DNA of 64,000 nt from Hydrogenovibrio sp965140365 (GTDB lineage Bacteria > Pseudomonadota > Gammaproteobacteria > Thiomicrospirales > Thiomicrospiraceae). The translations under genes were made by a program, and so were the position numbers. The stretch lies in assembly GCA_965140365.1 (NCBI GenBank), contig OZ223196.1. The stretch is one strand, 5' to 3'. The notes under the pieces were generated by a model that was given only the letters and a program-made list of their open reading frames with translations, did not search any database and was not told where the DNA came from. Positions within the stretch are counted from its first letter, which is position 1. Each line of letters opens with the position of its first letter. Below are positions 18,274-26,955 of the stretch, piece by piece.

Positions 18274-19461
18274 TTAAAGGGCGGCATTTAAGGCCGCATT
18301 TAGAGCGCTGTCCGATAACGTTAACGGGTTGCCCAGCATGCTGCCCGAACGGCAATTATCTAAAATAGGCCCAAGGTTGGCCGTGTTCAGGCCATAGTGG
18401 CTCAAGCCGTTTGGAATATAGGTGCCTGCCAGTTGTTGTAAGTGGTCGACTAAATCTTGTAATTGTTCGGCTTGATGGGGTGCTTTGGAGCCGAACAAGA
18501 TAGCAATGTCGGCATATTTGGCCAGTGTTGGTTTGGCATGCGGTTCGTTTGATTGCTGCAAGGCATCGATATTGGCTCGGGTGATGGGGGCGAGTAACAG
18601 GGCGCAGACGGCGCCGTGCGGTGCTTCGAAGAAAGCGCCGGTCGGTCCGGCCAGGCCGTGCACGGCACCGAGTCCGGCATTTGCCAAGGTGAGGCCGGAC
18701 AAGCTGGCGGCCAACATCAGGTTTCCGTAAGCAGTTTGGCGTTCGGCTTCGGAACCTTTTTCGAGGGCTTCGAAAGCACCTTTGAATAAGGTCATGCCCT
18801 GCCAGGCCAATGCATCGGTAATGGGATTGGCTTTCAGCGTGGTGTAGGATTCCAGTAGCTGCGTGAAAGCGTCCAGCCCGGTGGTGTAGAGGACGTTTTT
18901 TGGGCAGGTTTCCAAAAAGCTTGGATCCAGCCAAACGTCTTGGGCGAGTAGTTTTTCACTGCGAAAGGATTTTTTGAATTCGCCCAGTCGTGACAAAACC
19001 GCATTTTTGGTGGTTTCGCTGCCGGTGCCAGCGGTGGTAGGCATGGCGATGAACGGTAAGGTATCGCCTTCCAAAGCCAGGCCTTTACCCACGCCTTCCA
19101 GATAATCTATCACCGAAGTGCGGCTGGGAATGAGTCCAGCCACTGCCTTGGCGGCGTCGAGCACGCTGCCGCCGCCCACTCCCAATACCGCTTGCGCGTT
19201 GCTCGGGCAGGCCTGGACGATTTCGTCCACCAGCTCCGGAGAGGGTTCGCCGGAGACGGTGAAGGCCGATACGCGGATGTTTTCGGCCTGCAATTGTTGA
19301 ATCAGGTCATCCGCATATTCGCCAGGCCTGGCCAAAAATCGCCCGGAGATCAACACCACTGATTGGAAGCCCTGTTCGGCGATGGCGGCGGCGAATTGGT
19401 CGCGCAGGCTCCAGCCAAAACGAATTTTCGGTAGGTTGGCGATTTGAAAGTCGGCGATCAT
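18274..19461 (-). CDS. Iron-containing alcohol dehydrogenase
   Basis: The protein has 395 residues. The nucleotide-binding segment GVGGGSVLDAAKAVAG and the downstream AMPTTAGTGSETTKNAVL are diagnostic of group III (Fe-ADH) enzymes. Metal ligands are in GLDAFTQLLES (Asp), AGLGAVHGLAG (His) and EAPHGAVCALL (His). It would oxidise a primary alcohol or reduce an aldehyde with NAD(P); the substrate is not predictable. It follows rep by 13 nt and probably shares its transcript. A copy of the CCAGGCCTGG palindrome lies inside the gene at 19322-19331. Confidence 0.88.
   Translation of the reverse strand: MIADFQIANLPKIRFGWSLRDQFAAAIAEQGFQSVVLISGRFLARPGEYADDLIQQLQAENIRVSAFTVSGEPSPELVDEIVQACPSNAQAVLGVGGGSVLDAAKAVAGLIPSRTSVIDYLEGVGKGLALEGDTLPFIAMPTTAGTGSETTKNAVLSRLGEFKKSFRSEKLLAQDVWLDPSFLETCPKNVLYTTGLDAFTQLLESYTTLKANPITDALAWQGMTLFKGAFEALEKGSEAERQTAYGNLMLAASLSGLTLANAGLGAVHGLAGPTGAFFEAPHGAVCALLLAPITRANIDALQQSNEPHAKPTLAKYADIAILFGSKAPHQAEQLQDLVDHLQQLAGTYIPNGLSHYGLNTANLGPILDNCRSGSMLGNPLTLSDSALNAALNAAL
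19322..19331. repeat. CCAGGCCTGG copy inside the iron alcohol dehydrogenase gene
   Basis: The core is followed by CCAAAAA, so one A-tract flank of the intergenic form is kept although it is coding (ARPG on the minus strand). Confidence 0.8.
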
Positions 19462-19474
19462 GGTGTTGTCCTGT

Positions 19475-21508
19475 TTATCCGGGGTTTAGCATGGCTTTAA
19501 GGTTGTCCAAATGGGCGTTGCCGGTGATTTTCTGCTCTTCGGGCGATAATTCCACACCGGGCTTGCCTTCCCACTGTAACAGTTCCGGTGGTAGTTCTTC
19601 CAGAAAGCGGCTCGGTTCGCACTTGGTTTGTTCGCCGTATTTTTTGCGCTTCTTGGCGTAGGTCATGGTTAGGCTACGTTTCGCTCGGGTGATGCCGACG
19701 TAGGCCAGGCGACGTTCTTCTTCCAAACCGGGCGATTCCAGGTTCTGTTTGTGGGGCAGCAACTCTTCTTCCATGCCGATGAGAAAGACGTGTGGAAACT
19801 CCAGCCCCTTGGAAGCGTGCAGGGTCATTAAGGTGACCATATTGGGTTCGGTGTCTTCCTCGTTGCGCTCCATCATGTCCATCAAGGTCATGTGGGCGAC
19901 GATTTTTTCCAGCTTGAGTTCGTCGCCGTCTTCTTCCAGCGCCTTGTCGATGATACGTTCAATCCACAGCAGCAGGTCGCGAACGTTTTCGATGCGCTTT
20001 TCGGCGGCGCGCGGCGTATTGCTGGTTTCGTGCAGCCAGTTGTCGTATTCCAGTTTTTCGATCAATTGGCGCACAAAAGAAGTCACTTCCTTGCCTTGCA
20101 ACGAATCGGCTTCCTGCGCCCAAGACAATAGCAAATTGCCAAAATGTTGCACCCGTTGCAAAGCTTTGTCGCTCAAGACGGTGCTGAGCCCGAGTTCCTG
20201 AGTGGCGTCAAATAGGCTGACGTCGCGCTTGGTGGCGTAACCGGCGAGCTTTTCCAAGGTGGAAGCGCCGATTTCACGGCGTGGCGTATTGACGATGCGC
20301 AGGAAGGCGGCATCGTCATCCGGATTGACGATGAGTTTCAGGTAACTCATGACATCCTTGATTTCCGCCTTGTCGAAAAAGGATTGTCCGCCGGAGAGTT
20401 TATAGGGAATGTTCTGTTCCCGCAGGGCGCGTTCAAACAGGCGTGATTGGAAATTGCCGCGATAAAGGATGGCGTAATCCTTGAATTGGGTTTTGTGCTT
20501 GAATTTGTGCACGATGATTTCGGAAATAACCCTTTCCGCTTCATGGTTTTCATCGTTGCAGGCCAGCACGCGCAGCATGTCACCCATGCCCATTTCCGAC
20601 CACAGCGATTTTTCGAACACGTGCGGGTTATTGGCAATCAAGGCGTTGGCGGCTTGCAGAATGCGGTTGCTGGAGCGGTAATTTTGTTCCAGTTTGATGA
20701 CTTCCAGACTGGGAAAGTCTTCTTTCAATAACACCAGGTTTTCCGGCTGGGCGCCGCGCCAAGCGTAGATGGATTGGTCGTCGTCGCCCACCACCGTGAA
20801 TTTGGCGCGCACGCCAACTAACTGTTTCACCAGTTCGTATTGCGCGGCGTTGGTGTCCTGATACTCGTCCACCAGCAAGTAACGTACGCGGTTTTGCCAT
20901 TTGTCGAGAATGTGCGGGTTGTCATTGAACAACCGTACCGGCAGCCCGATCAAGTCATCGAAATCCACCGAGTTATAGGCATGCAATTGCTTTTGGTAAT
21001 AGTCGTAGAGAATGGCGCGCGCTTGTTGCAGGTTGTCTTCCGCCAACTCCAGTGCCTGTTGCGGGTTGATGTGGGCGTTTTTCCAATTGGAAATGTCCCA
21101 TTGCACGCCATCCAGTTCTTCCTCGGTGAGCTGTTGTTTTTTCATCAGCTCTTTGAGAATTTGCTTGGTGTCGGTGGCGTCCATGATCGAAAAATTCGAT
21201 TTGTACCCCAGCGCTTTGTATTCCTGGCGAATGATGTTTAAGCCGAGGTTATGGAAGGTCGATACGTTCAAGCCTTTGCTCGGGTCGTTTTTCAACAGTT
21301 TGCTGACCCGCTCCTTCATCTCTTTGGCCGCCTTGTTGGTAAAGGTGAGCGCGTAGATGTGGTGTGGCTGAACATCGTGCTTGCGAATCAAGTGCGCGAT
21401 TTTCTCGGTGATGACGCGTGTTTTGCCGGAACCGGCCCCAGCCAAAACCAACGCTGGAGTCTCCACGTGCATGACGCCTTTTAATTGTCTGTCGTTCAAT
21501 CCAAACAT
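19475..21508 (-). CDS. rep: Rep ATP-dependent DNA helicase (SF1A)
   Basis: The protein has 677 residues, close to E. coli Rep (673). It starts LNDRQLKGVMHVETPALVLAG, then Walker A GAGSGKT, ALTFTNKAAKEMKER, DEYQDTN, GDDDQSIYAWRGA, LEQNYRSSNRIL and VTLMTLHASKGLEFPHVF. The motif set and length favour Rep over UvrD. Rep is a 3'-5' helicase that clears proteins ahead of the replication fork. Confidence 0.93.
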   Translation of the reverse strand: MFGLNDRQLKGVMHVETPALVLAGAGSGKTRVITEKIAHLIRKHDVQPHHIYALTFTNKAAKEMKERVSKLLKNDPSKGLNVSTFHNLGLNIIRQEYKALGYKSNFSIMDATDTKQILKELMKKQQLTEEELDGVQWDISNWKNAHINPQQALELAEDNLQQARAILYDYYQKQLHAYNSVDFDDLIGLPVRLFNDNPHILDKWQNRVRYLLVDEYQDTNAAQYELVKQLVGVRAKFTVVGDDDQSIYAWRGAQPENLVLLKEDFPSLEVIKLEQNYRSSNRILQAANALIANNPHVFEKSLWSEMGMGDMLRVLACNDENHEAERVISEIIVHKFKHKTQFKDYAILYRGNFQSRLFERALREQNIPYKLSGGQSFFDKAEIKDVMSYLKLIVNPDDDAAFLRIVNTPRREIGASTLEKLAGYATKRDVSLFDATQELGLSTVLSDKALQRVQHFGNLLLSWAQEADSLQGKEVTSFVRQLIEKLEYDNWLHETSNTPRAAEKRIENVRDLLLWIERIIDKALEEDGDELKLEKIVAHMTLMDMMERNEEDTEPNMVTLMTLHASKGLEFPHVFLIGMEEELLPHKQNLESPGLEEERRLAYVGITRAKRSLTMTYAKKRKKYGEQTKCEPSRFLEELPPELLQWEGKPGVELSPEEQKITGNAHLDNLKAMLNPG

Positions 21509-21674
21509 CGGGGAAAATCGATTCTCGTGCCGTAAAAAAGATACAATATGATACCAGAATGCCGCCGCGTGCTCGGGTGAGAAATGCGCTCGGCGCGGAT
21601 AATTTTATGCAAAGCGTTTCCGAAAGTCATCGCCGTGGCGAGCGCTGAAATCGGGACAAAGATGGATAACCGGA

Positions 21675-22256
21675 ATGAGTAGCATCGAACAGCTCAAGCA
21701 AGACATTGTTTTTGAAACGGAATTGAAAGGCAAGCCCCTGACGTTTCACACCACTTGGGGCATTTTCAGCCCGCGGGAAATTGATGCCGGGACCTTGTTG
21801 CTTTTAAAGCACCTCGATTTGCAACCGCAGGAAACCGCGTTGGACATCGGTTGCGGTTACGGCCCGATTGGATTGGCCATTGCCGCTAATGCCAGCGGTG
21901 AGGTGCATATGGTGGACAAGGATTTTGTCGCCGTGGACTACGCGAATCAAAACGCGAAGCGTAATGGTTTAACGCACGCCAAGGCTTATTTGTCGAACGG
22001 CTTGAGCGCCGTGCCGAAGGACTTGCAGTTCACCACGGTGGTGTCGAATATTCCGGCTAAAGTCGGTAAGGAAATGCTCAGCATTCTGTTGCACGACGTG
22101 CATCGGCAACTGGCGCCGGGCGGCCAATTTGTGGTGGTGACCATCAACGGCTTGCGACAATACATGAAGCGCAATTTCATGGAGGTGTTCGGCAATTACG
22201 ACAAGGTCAAGCAAGGTAAGGATTACACCATTTCGCGTTGCGTGAAATCGTCCTAA
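21675..22256 (+). CDS. Class I SAM-dependent methyltransferase, RsmC/RlmG-like (MTS domain)
   Basis: The protein has 193 residues. The SAM-binding motif I is ALDIGCGYGPIGLAIA, motif II is VHMVDKD and the usual NPP(F/Y) catalytic motif appears as SNIPAKVGKEM, the variant seen in small RsmC-like proteins. Preceding TTWGIFSPREIDAGTLLLL is also typical of this family. It probably methylates the N2 of a guanine in rRNA or a related substrate, but single-domain members of about 200 residues are mostly uncharacterised. It stands alone between divergent rep and the Tim44-like gene. Confidence 0.8.
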   Translation: MSSIEQLKQDIVFETELKGKPLTFHTTWGIFSPREIDAGTLLLLKHLDLQPQETALDIGCGYGPIGLAIAANASGEVHMVDKDFVAVDYANQNAKRNGLTHAKAYLSNGLSAVPKDLQFTTVVSNIPAKVGKEMLSILLHDVHRQLAPGGQFVVVTINGLRQYMKRNFMEVFGNYDKVKQGKDYTISRCVKSS

Positions 22257-22363
22257 TTCATTAATACCACCGGCGCTCTGCTAATATCCCTTGGTTTGAT
22301 GGCTTTATTTTTAATGCATTACCGATACAATCAACAGCAGACTTAACGAAAATAGGTTTTACC

Positions 22364-23284
22364 ATGAAAAAAATTACTCTTTGGTTGTCGATGATGACCT
22401 TTACCTTTTTTGCCACCATGCAGACCGCGGAAGCTAAGCGCTTCGGTGGTGGTAGCAGTTTTGGGTATTCCAAGAAAGTGGCGCCGAAGCAATACAATTC
22501 CACGTCCAAACCGGCGTCTAACCCCTCGGCGGCCAATACGACGACGGCTGCGGGGGCGAAAACGTCCGGCGCTTCGCGCTTTTTAGGGCCGTTGGCCGGC
22601 ATTGCAGCGGGTGGCTTGTTAGCGGCCATGTTGTTCGGTGACGGCTTCGAGGGGATTCAGTTATTGGATATTTTGCTGATTGCGTTCCTGGCCTTTATTT
22701 TGTTTAGCCTGTTTCGCCGCCGTGCCGGCGCGCATCAAACCGCTTATTCCGGTCACCGCGGACAAGAACCGTCGTCTTATGACGCAACTTCGTCGCCCTA
22801 CCAAACCCGTGAAGCCGCCACTATGGATTATTCGTCGCACACCCATCAAACCGGTGAAAGCATCATCGGTTCCGGGCTGTCGGATGATGCCGAGCCGGTG
22901 CAGGTGAAGCCGGACTGGTTCGACGAAGCGCGTTTTATCGAAGACGCCCGGTCGCATTTCGTTGCAGTGCAAAAGGCTTGGGATGCCTTGGACGCCAAAG
23001 AATTGCAGGATTACTGCACGCCGGAACTCTATAACGCCCTGAAGGTGGAAATGGCGCAGTTGCAAGTGGGCACAAACCATACCGAAGTGGATGAGTTGAA
23101 TGCCGATATCGCCGATTTGGCGATTGATGGCGATTACTTCATCGTCAGCGTACGCTTCAGCGGCTTTATCAAAGAAGAGGCCGACGGCTTTGCCCATGCC
23201 TTCAATGAAATCTGGCACATTCGCCGTCTGGCGGAAGGGCGTGGGCCTTGGCAAATCGCTGGGATTCAACAGAACGATCTTTAA
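22364..23284 (+). CDS. Tim44-domain membrane-anchored protein
   Basis: The protein has 306 residues: a signal-like segment (ITLWLSMMTFTFFATMQTAEA), a Gly/Ser/Ala/Thr-rich linker starting KRFGGGSSFGYSKK, two hydrophobic segments (residues 72-92 and 98-118) and a C-terminal domain from about residue 185 (WFDEARFIEDARSHFVAVQKAWDALD...ELYNAL) that matches the Tim44-like fold. Bacterial members are annotated as predicted lipid-binding transport proteins with unknown function. The next gene starts 95 bp downstream. Confidence 0.82.
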   Translation: MKKITLWLSMMTFTFFATMQTAEAKRFGGGSSFGYSKKVAPKQYNSTSKPASNPSAANTTTAAGAKTSGASRFLGPLAGIAAGGLLAAMLFGDGFEGIQLLDILLIAFLAFILFSLFRRRAGAHQTAYSGHRGQEPSSYDATSSPYQTREAATMDYSSHTHQTGESIIGSGLSDDAEPVQVKPDWFDEARFIEDARSHFVAVQKAWDALDAKELQDYCTPELYNALKVEMAQLQVGTNHTEVDELNADIADLAIDGDYFIVSVRFSGFIKEEADGFAHAFNEIWHIRRLAEGRGPWQIAGIQQNDL

Positions 23285-23379
23285 ATGCCGTAGCGTAACC
23301 CCTTGAAAAATTAATGGGTTTGCCAAAAATGGCGCCATTGAGTATAGTGGCACGGAATCTTATTGAGGAGGAAAATAAG

Positions 23380-23838
23380 GTGTCGGGATGGAATCTTGTA
23401 AAACGCCCAGGCCTGGTGGTAATCGGGTTATTGGTGCTGCTATTGAGCGCTTGCTCCAAGCCGCCGGTGGAACTGACTTCGGTGAAGATCGTCGATAATC
23501 TGGATCGCGGTTCAGGCAACTTCGACCGCATGTTGCAGATTTGTTTTACCGAACCGTTACGCGCCGATTATTATCACCATGCGGTGCTGATTTCCAATCA
23601 GGGGTTCAAAATTGAGGGTGGCAGTATGTTGCGCCCTTTGGCGTCCGATCCGGATAATAAGTGCCAATTGCGCAACCTCTATAATTACGTCGGAAAGGAT
23701 TCGCCGCCGGGCGTGCGTGAGATGATTAAAGAATTCATGGTGCCGGGCAATGTGAATCAGGTGTTAATCCAGATTTATGATGAAAAACCGACCGGTAACG
23801 AGTTGCCGATTGAAGAAAAATTATTCCGAAATATTTAA
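23380..23838 (+). CDS. Small predicted lipoprotein, function unknown
   Basis: From a GTG at 23380, eight nucleotides after a strong GAGGAGG, the protein has 152 residues. An ATG-type upstream extension to 23314 exists but has no ribosome site. The N-terminus has a hydrophobic stretch and a lipobox (VLLLLSAC), so it should be lipidated. The body (VELTSVKIVDNLDRGSGNFDRMLQICF...) is not recognised. The CCAGGCCTGG palindrome lies within the signal sequence at 23407-23416, coding for RPGL. Confidence 0.7.
   Translation: MSGWNLVKRPGLVVIGLLVLLLSACSKPPVELTSVKIVDNLDRGSGNFDRMLQICFTEPLRADYYHHAVLISNQGFKIEGGSMLRPLASDPDNKCQLRNLYNYVGKDSPPGVREMIKEFMVPGNVNQVLIQIYDEKPTGNELPIEEKLFRNI
23407..23416. repeat. CCAGGCCTGG copy inside the lipoprotein signal sequence
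   Basis: Flanks are TAAAACGC on the left and TGGTAA on the right; it encodes RPGL. Confidence 0.8.
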
Positions 23839-23866
23839 TGGCCTCCCGTTTGGAAGCCTAGCTTGT

Positions 23867-23890
23867 AAAACCGCCAGGCCTGGCGGTTTT
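23867..23890. terminator. CCAGGCCTGG-type perfect palindrome acting as a hairpin terminator
   Basis: A perfect 24-bp palindrome: AAAACCG, the core CCAGGCCTGG, then CGGTTTT, followed by more T residues. It lies 28 nt after the lipoprotein stop and 19 nt before truD. It can form a G+C-rich stem followed by a T run. It is identical to the copy at 36049-36072. Confidence 0.8.
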
Positions 23891-23909
23891 TTGTTTTTGA
23901 GAGAACCCA

Positions 23910-24977
23910 ATGCCCAATTCAACTGACCCTGCCGAGTTTTACCCTTCCGACCTGTCTGCACTGGCTTATGCCTATGGCCAACCGGAGGCGACGGCTTTTT
24001 TGAAAGCCGACCCGGCCGATTTCGTGGTGGAAGAACAACTGGCTTATACTTTGAGTGGCGAAGGCGAGCATCTCTGGGTGTGGGTGGAAAAAACCGGTCA
24101 GAACACGGATTGGGTGGCGAAGCAGTTGGCGAAATGGGCCGGTATTGCGCCGAAAAACATCGGTGTGGCCGGGAAGAAAGACCGCCAAGCCGTGACCTAT
24201 CAATGGATGAGTTTGCATCTGCCGGGGCAAGCCGACCCGGCGCTTGACGCCTTGTCGGTTCCCGGCGTGCGCATTTTGAAACAGCAGCGCCATCACCGTA
24301 AACTGCAAACCGGCGGCCTGTCGGGTAATCGTTTTACGCTGACACTGCGACAGGTGGCGGGCGATAAAGCGGCGTTGGAGGCACGTTTGCAACGCATTCG
24401 TGAGCAGGGCGTGCCGAATTATTTTGGTGAACAACGCTTTGGCAATGGGTTTCAGAACCTGCCAAAAGCGACGCAATTGTTTCAAGGGCAATTGAAAGCT
24501 CCGAAGCGTCATCAAAAAAGCCTTTACATCTCGGCGGCGCGCTCTTGGATCTTCAATGAAATTCTTAGCCAACGAATTGAGCAACAATCCTGGAATCAAG
24601 CCATGCCGGGCGACGTGTTTCAGTTACAAGGGTCGCAAAAATGGTTTGCCGATGATGGCGATCCGGCCTTGGCAGGGCGCGTTGAGCAGTTAGATTTGCA
24701 CCCCACCGGGGCTTTGACCGGGCGAGGTGTTTTGCCGACGCAAAGTGAAGCCTTTCAGCTGGAACAAACGGTGATTTCGCAACATCCGATTTGGCAGGCC
24801 GGTTTGGAAAAACTGGGGTTGAAGCAAGAGCGCCGTGCTTTGCGGGTGTGGCCCAAAGAATTGACTTGGCAATGGCCGGAGGCGGAAACGCTGGCGGTGT
24901 CGTTCGATTTGCCGGCCGGCAGTTACGCCACCATAGTGGTTCGGGAACTGGTCCAGCTGGCAAAATCGTCGGAATAA
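23910..24977 (+). CDS. truD: tRNA pseudouridine(13) synthase TruD
   Basis: The protein has 355 residues. The catalytic Asp is D91 in VAGKKDRQAVTYQWMS. FVVEE near the N-terminus, LSGNRFTLTLR, and VPNYFGEQRFG are family signatures. It isomerises U13 of tRNA-Glu. The usual TruD insertion domain is present between residues 155 and 300. It starts 8 nt after a GAGAGA ribosome site and stands as a single gene. Confidence 0.95.
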   Translation: MPNSTDPAEFYPSDLSALAYAYGQPEATAFLKADPADFVVEEQLAYTLSGEGEHLWVWVEKTGQNTDWVAKQLAKWAGIAPKNIGVAGKKDRQAVTYQWMSLHLPGQADPALDALSVPGVRILKQQRHHRKLQTGGLSGNRFTLTLRQVAGDKAALEARLQRIREQGVPNYFGEQRFGNGFQNLPKATQLFQGQLKAPKRHQKSLYISAARSWIFNEILSQRIEQQSWNQAMPGDVFQLQGSQKWFADDGDPALAGRVEQLDLHPTGALTGRGVLPTQSEAFQLEQTVISQHPIWQAGLEKLGLKQERRALRVWPKELTWQWPEAETLAVSFDLPAGSYATIVVRELVQLAKSSE

Positions 24978-24992
24978 AAGACTCATAAACGA

Positions 24993-25012
24993 TTTCACCA
25001 GGCCTGGTGAAA
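24993..25012. terminator. CCAGGCCTGG-type palindrome between convergent truD and hisI
   Basis: A perfect 20-bp palindrome (TTTCA + core + TGAAA) lies between the truD stop and the hisI stop. Its position suits a bidirectional terminator, though the T run is short. Confidence 0.65.
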
Positions 25013-25043
25013 ATCACTGAATGGCGGCTGAATGAGTGCGGGC

Positions 25044-25517
25044 TTATTTTTTGTATAAGTCGTTTGGGTCGATGAGCGGATTGGTGAGTATTTCCGCTTT
25101 ATCGTCGTGTACCTCGACGTAAAAACAGCTTTTGCGACCGGTGTGGCATGCCGGTCCGGTTTGATCGACCAACAGTAAAATGGCATCGCCGTCACAATCG
25201 AAACGCAGTTCTTTCAAGGTCTGAATCTGGCCGGACTCTTCGCCTTTGCGCCAGTAAGCCTGACGTGAACGCGACCAATAACAGACACGACCGGTTTTTA
25301 AGGTTTCCTGCAAGGACGCTTCGTTCATCCACGCCATCATCAACACGTCTTTGCTGTCGAACTGTTGGGCAATGGCCGGAATCAAGCCGTCTTCATTGTA
25401 TTTGACTTGGTTTTTAACGGCCTCCCAGTCGAACGTATCGCCTTGGTGTGCGTTCTCTAATTGCTTAAAAGTGGGCGCATTACTGGGGGTTGTGTTCGGT
25501 GCTTTGGTGGAGTCCAT
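25044..25517 (-). CDS. hisI: Phosphoribosyl-AMP cyclohydrolase HisI
   Basis: The protein has 157 residues. The conserved core is present: YNEDGLIPAIAQQFDSKDVLMMAWMNEASL, YWSRSRQAYWRKGEESG, FDCDGDAILLLVDQTGPACHTGRKSCF. The three zinc Cys residues are C in DCDGD and both in ACHTGRKSC. It carries out the third step of histidine biosynthesis. It is the monofunctional form without HisE. An N-terminal extension of about 25 residues precedes the domain. It follows the exonuclease gene by 12 nt. Confidence 0.95.
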   Translation of the reverse strand: MDSTKAPNTTPSNAPTFKQLENAHQGDTFDWEAVKNQVKYNEDGLIPAIAQQFDSKDVLMMAWMNEASLQETLKTGRVCYWSRSRQAYWRKGEESGQIQTLKELRFDCDGDAILLLVDQTGPACHTGRKSCFYVEVHDDKAEILTNPLIDPNDLYKK

Positions 25518-25529
25518 GACGAGTCCTTA

Positions 25530-26609
25530 TTAGCGCTTACGTTTCGCCGCGGCAAAGGCCTGGGCGAACGGGTTGTTGGAAATTTCTTCTTTGACCGGTT
25601 CCGGTTTTTTCACTTTTACTTGTGATTTACGACCCCGCAACAGCATGGCCTGGAAAAGTTCGGCGGTGGCTTGGGCGTCGGCCAAGGCATCGTGCGCGTC
25701 ACCCGGAAAGGGTTTCCCCATGATTTTTTCATAAGCGTCGGTCAGTTTCGGGGTTTTGTAGAACCAGTACATTTTTTCCGACTGCCAACGCAGGGCGCCG
25801 ACCAAATCTTTGGACAATTCCGCGACGTCCAGCCAATCGTTGTAGTCCAGCTCAAATGTCAGCATTTTCTTTTCCGCGCTTTTTTGCAGATACGCAAAGT
25901 CGGATTCGGTGCTGTAAGCCAGAACCGTGTCGGCTTCCGCCAGGGCGGTATGAATCTGTTCCCAGGCTTCGGTCAGATAAGGCGCGTCCTGAACCATTTC
26001 GGTACAGATGTTGTGCTTATCGTTTTCCGGAATGTCGTAACCCGGGTTAATCAGTTGGTTCATCACTTCGTTGCCGTCCAAATCACAGATGGACACCTGA
26101 ATGATGTCGGCGTTGTCTTTGGTGCAAATGTCGGTGGCTTCGATGTCGATGCACACTACCTTGCGGCCTTTGATGGCTTGATCGTGTTCTTTTAGCTTGA
26201 ACAAGGCATCGTTACGACGTTCTTGAATCAGGTTAATGACTTCGGAGCGGGTGAATTCATTAATGAGATCCGTCAATTTGGTGCGCAGTTTCTTGACCGA
26301 TTTGCTCAACGCCTTGCGCACTTCTTCATCGTCGCTGGCTTTTTCAATCAGCTGTTTGACGGTGAAGGTCTCATTGCCCACCACCATTTGGTCAAGAATG
26401 ACGTCGACGATTTTGGCGGTGTCGAATTGGTGATCTTCCAAAGGCGGAATGCGCAAAGTCGCGCTGATCAGGGCTTTTTCTCCTTTAGCAGGAGAGGCGA
26501 TGACTTGAATGCCTTTGATGTCGAGTCCGTCGGAAGCCGCGACGGCGACAATGTATTCTTTAATCGGCTGATTGCGTTTATCGATGAAGATCAGTTGGGC
26601 GTTGCTCAT
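25530..26609 (-). CDS. DEDDh 3'-5' exonuclease with an extra N-terminal domain
   Basis: The protein has 359 residues. The exonuclease domain covers residues 150-330 with motif I VVCIDIEATD, motif II YSTESDFAYLQ and motif III GDAHDALADAQAT, the DEDDh set of DnaQ/RNase T enzymes. Residues 1-140 are not recognised, but include a strand-rich start (QLIFIDKRNQPIKEYIVAVAAS) and a charged helical part, possibly a nucleic-acid- or partner-binding module. Its substrate (DNA or RNA) is open. It is the first gene of the pair with hisI and faces the ectoine operon. Confidence 0.82.
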   Translation of the reverse strand: MSNAQLIFIDKRNQPIKEYIVAVAASDGLDIKGIQVIASPAKGEKALISATLRIPPLEDHQFDTAKIVDVILDQMVVGNETFTVKQLIEKASDDEEVRKALSKSVKKLRTKLTDLINEFTRSEVINLIQERRNDALFKLKEHDQAIKGRKVVCIDIEATDICTKDNADIIQVSICDLDGNEVMNQLINPGYDIPENDKHNICTEMVQDAPYLTEAWEQIHTALAEADTVLAYSTESDFAYLQKSAEKKMLTFELDYNDWLDVAELSKDLVGALRWQSEKMYWFYKTPKLTDAYEKIMGKPFPGDAHDALADAQATAELFQAMLLRGRKSQVKVKKPEPVKEEISNNPFAQAFAAAKRKR

Positions 26610-26955
26610 AATGTGAAAGTAGGCGTTTTTTAAAAAATGACCGTCATTTTATCAGGTTGTGGCTCGGGGTGGATGAAAAGTGGTTGGCTTTACCGGATTT
26701 TGCTTGAAAACAAAGTGTGACGTAAATTCATGTTTTTTTGGTGCGATTTGAAACTTTTTGGTGATTTTGATGAAAGATGGCGGGCATTTAGCAAATGGGT
26801 TTGATTGGGATAAATGGAATTAATTACTTGAAAGTAAAATATTTATTGTATGTTGGTGTTGTTTTCTCTTAGGGTGTATCTATAGAGCCTCTTTTTAAAG
26901 GCGTTCTTTTTTGGGGCAAATGTTTGCAACCCAAAACATCCAAACAGGAGCGGTT
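26610..26955. promoter_or_regulatory. Divergent control region of the ectoine-catabolism operon
   Basis: These 346 bp hold no gene. An imperfect 24-bp inverted repeat at 26911-26934 (TTGGGGCAAA...TTTGCAACCCAA) lies just before the ribosome site of the first operon gene and could be an operator. A smaller GCCT...AGGC hairpin lies at 26887-26902. No confident -35/-10 pair can be named. Regulation by an EnuR/DoeX-type regulator is possible but no such gene is seen nearby. Confidence 0.4.

Noticed and set aside
22261..23353. Long open frames on the minus strand opposite the Tim44-like gene
   Set aside because: They run antisense to a gene with a clear signal sequence and domain and have no ribosome site or recognisable product.
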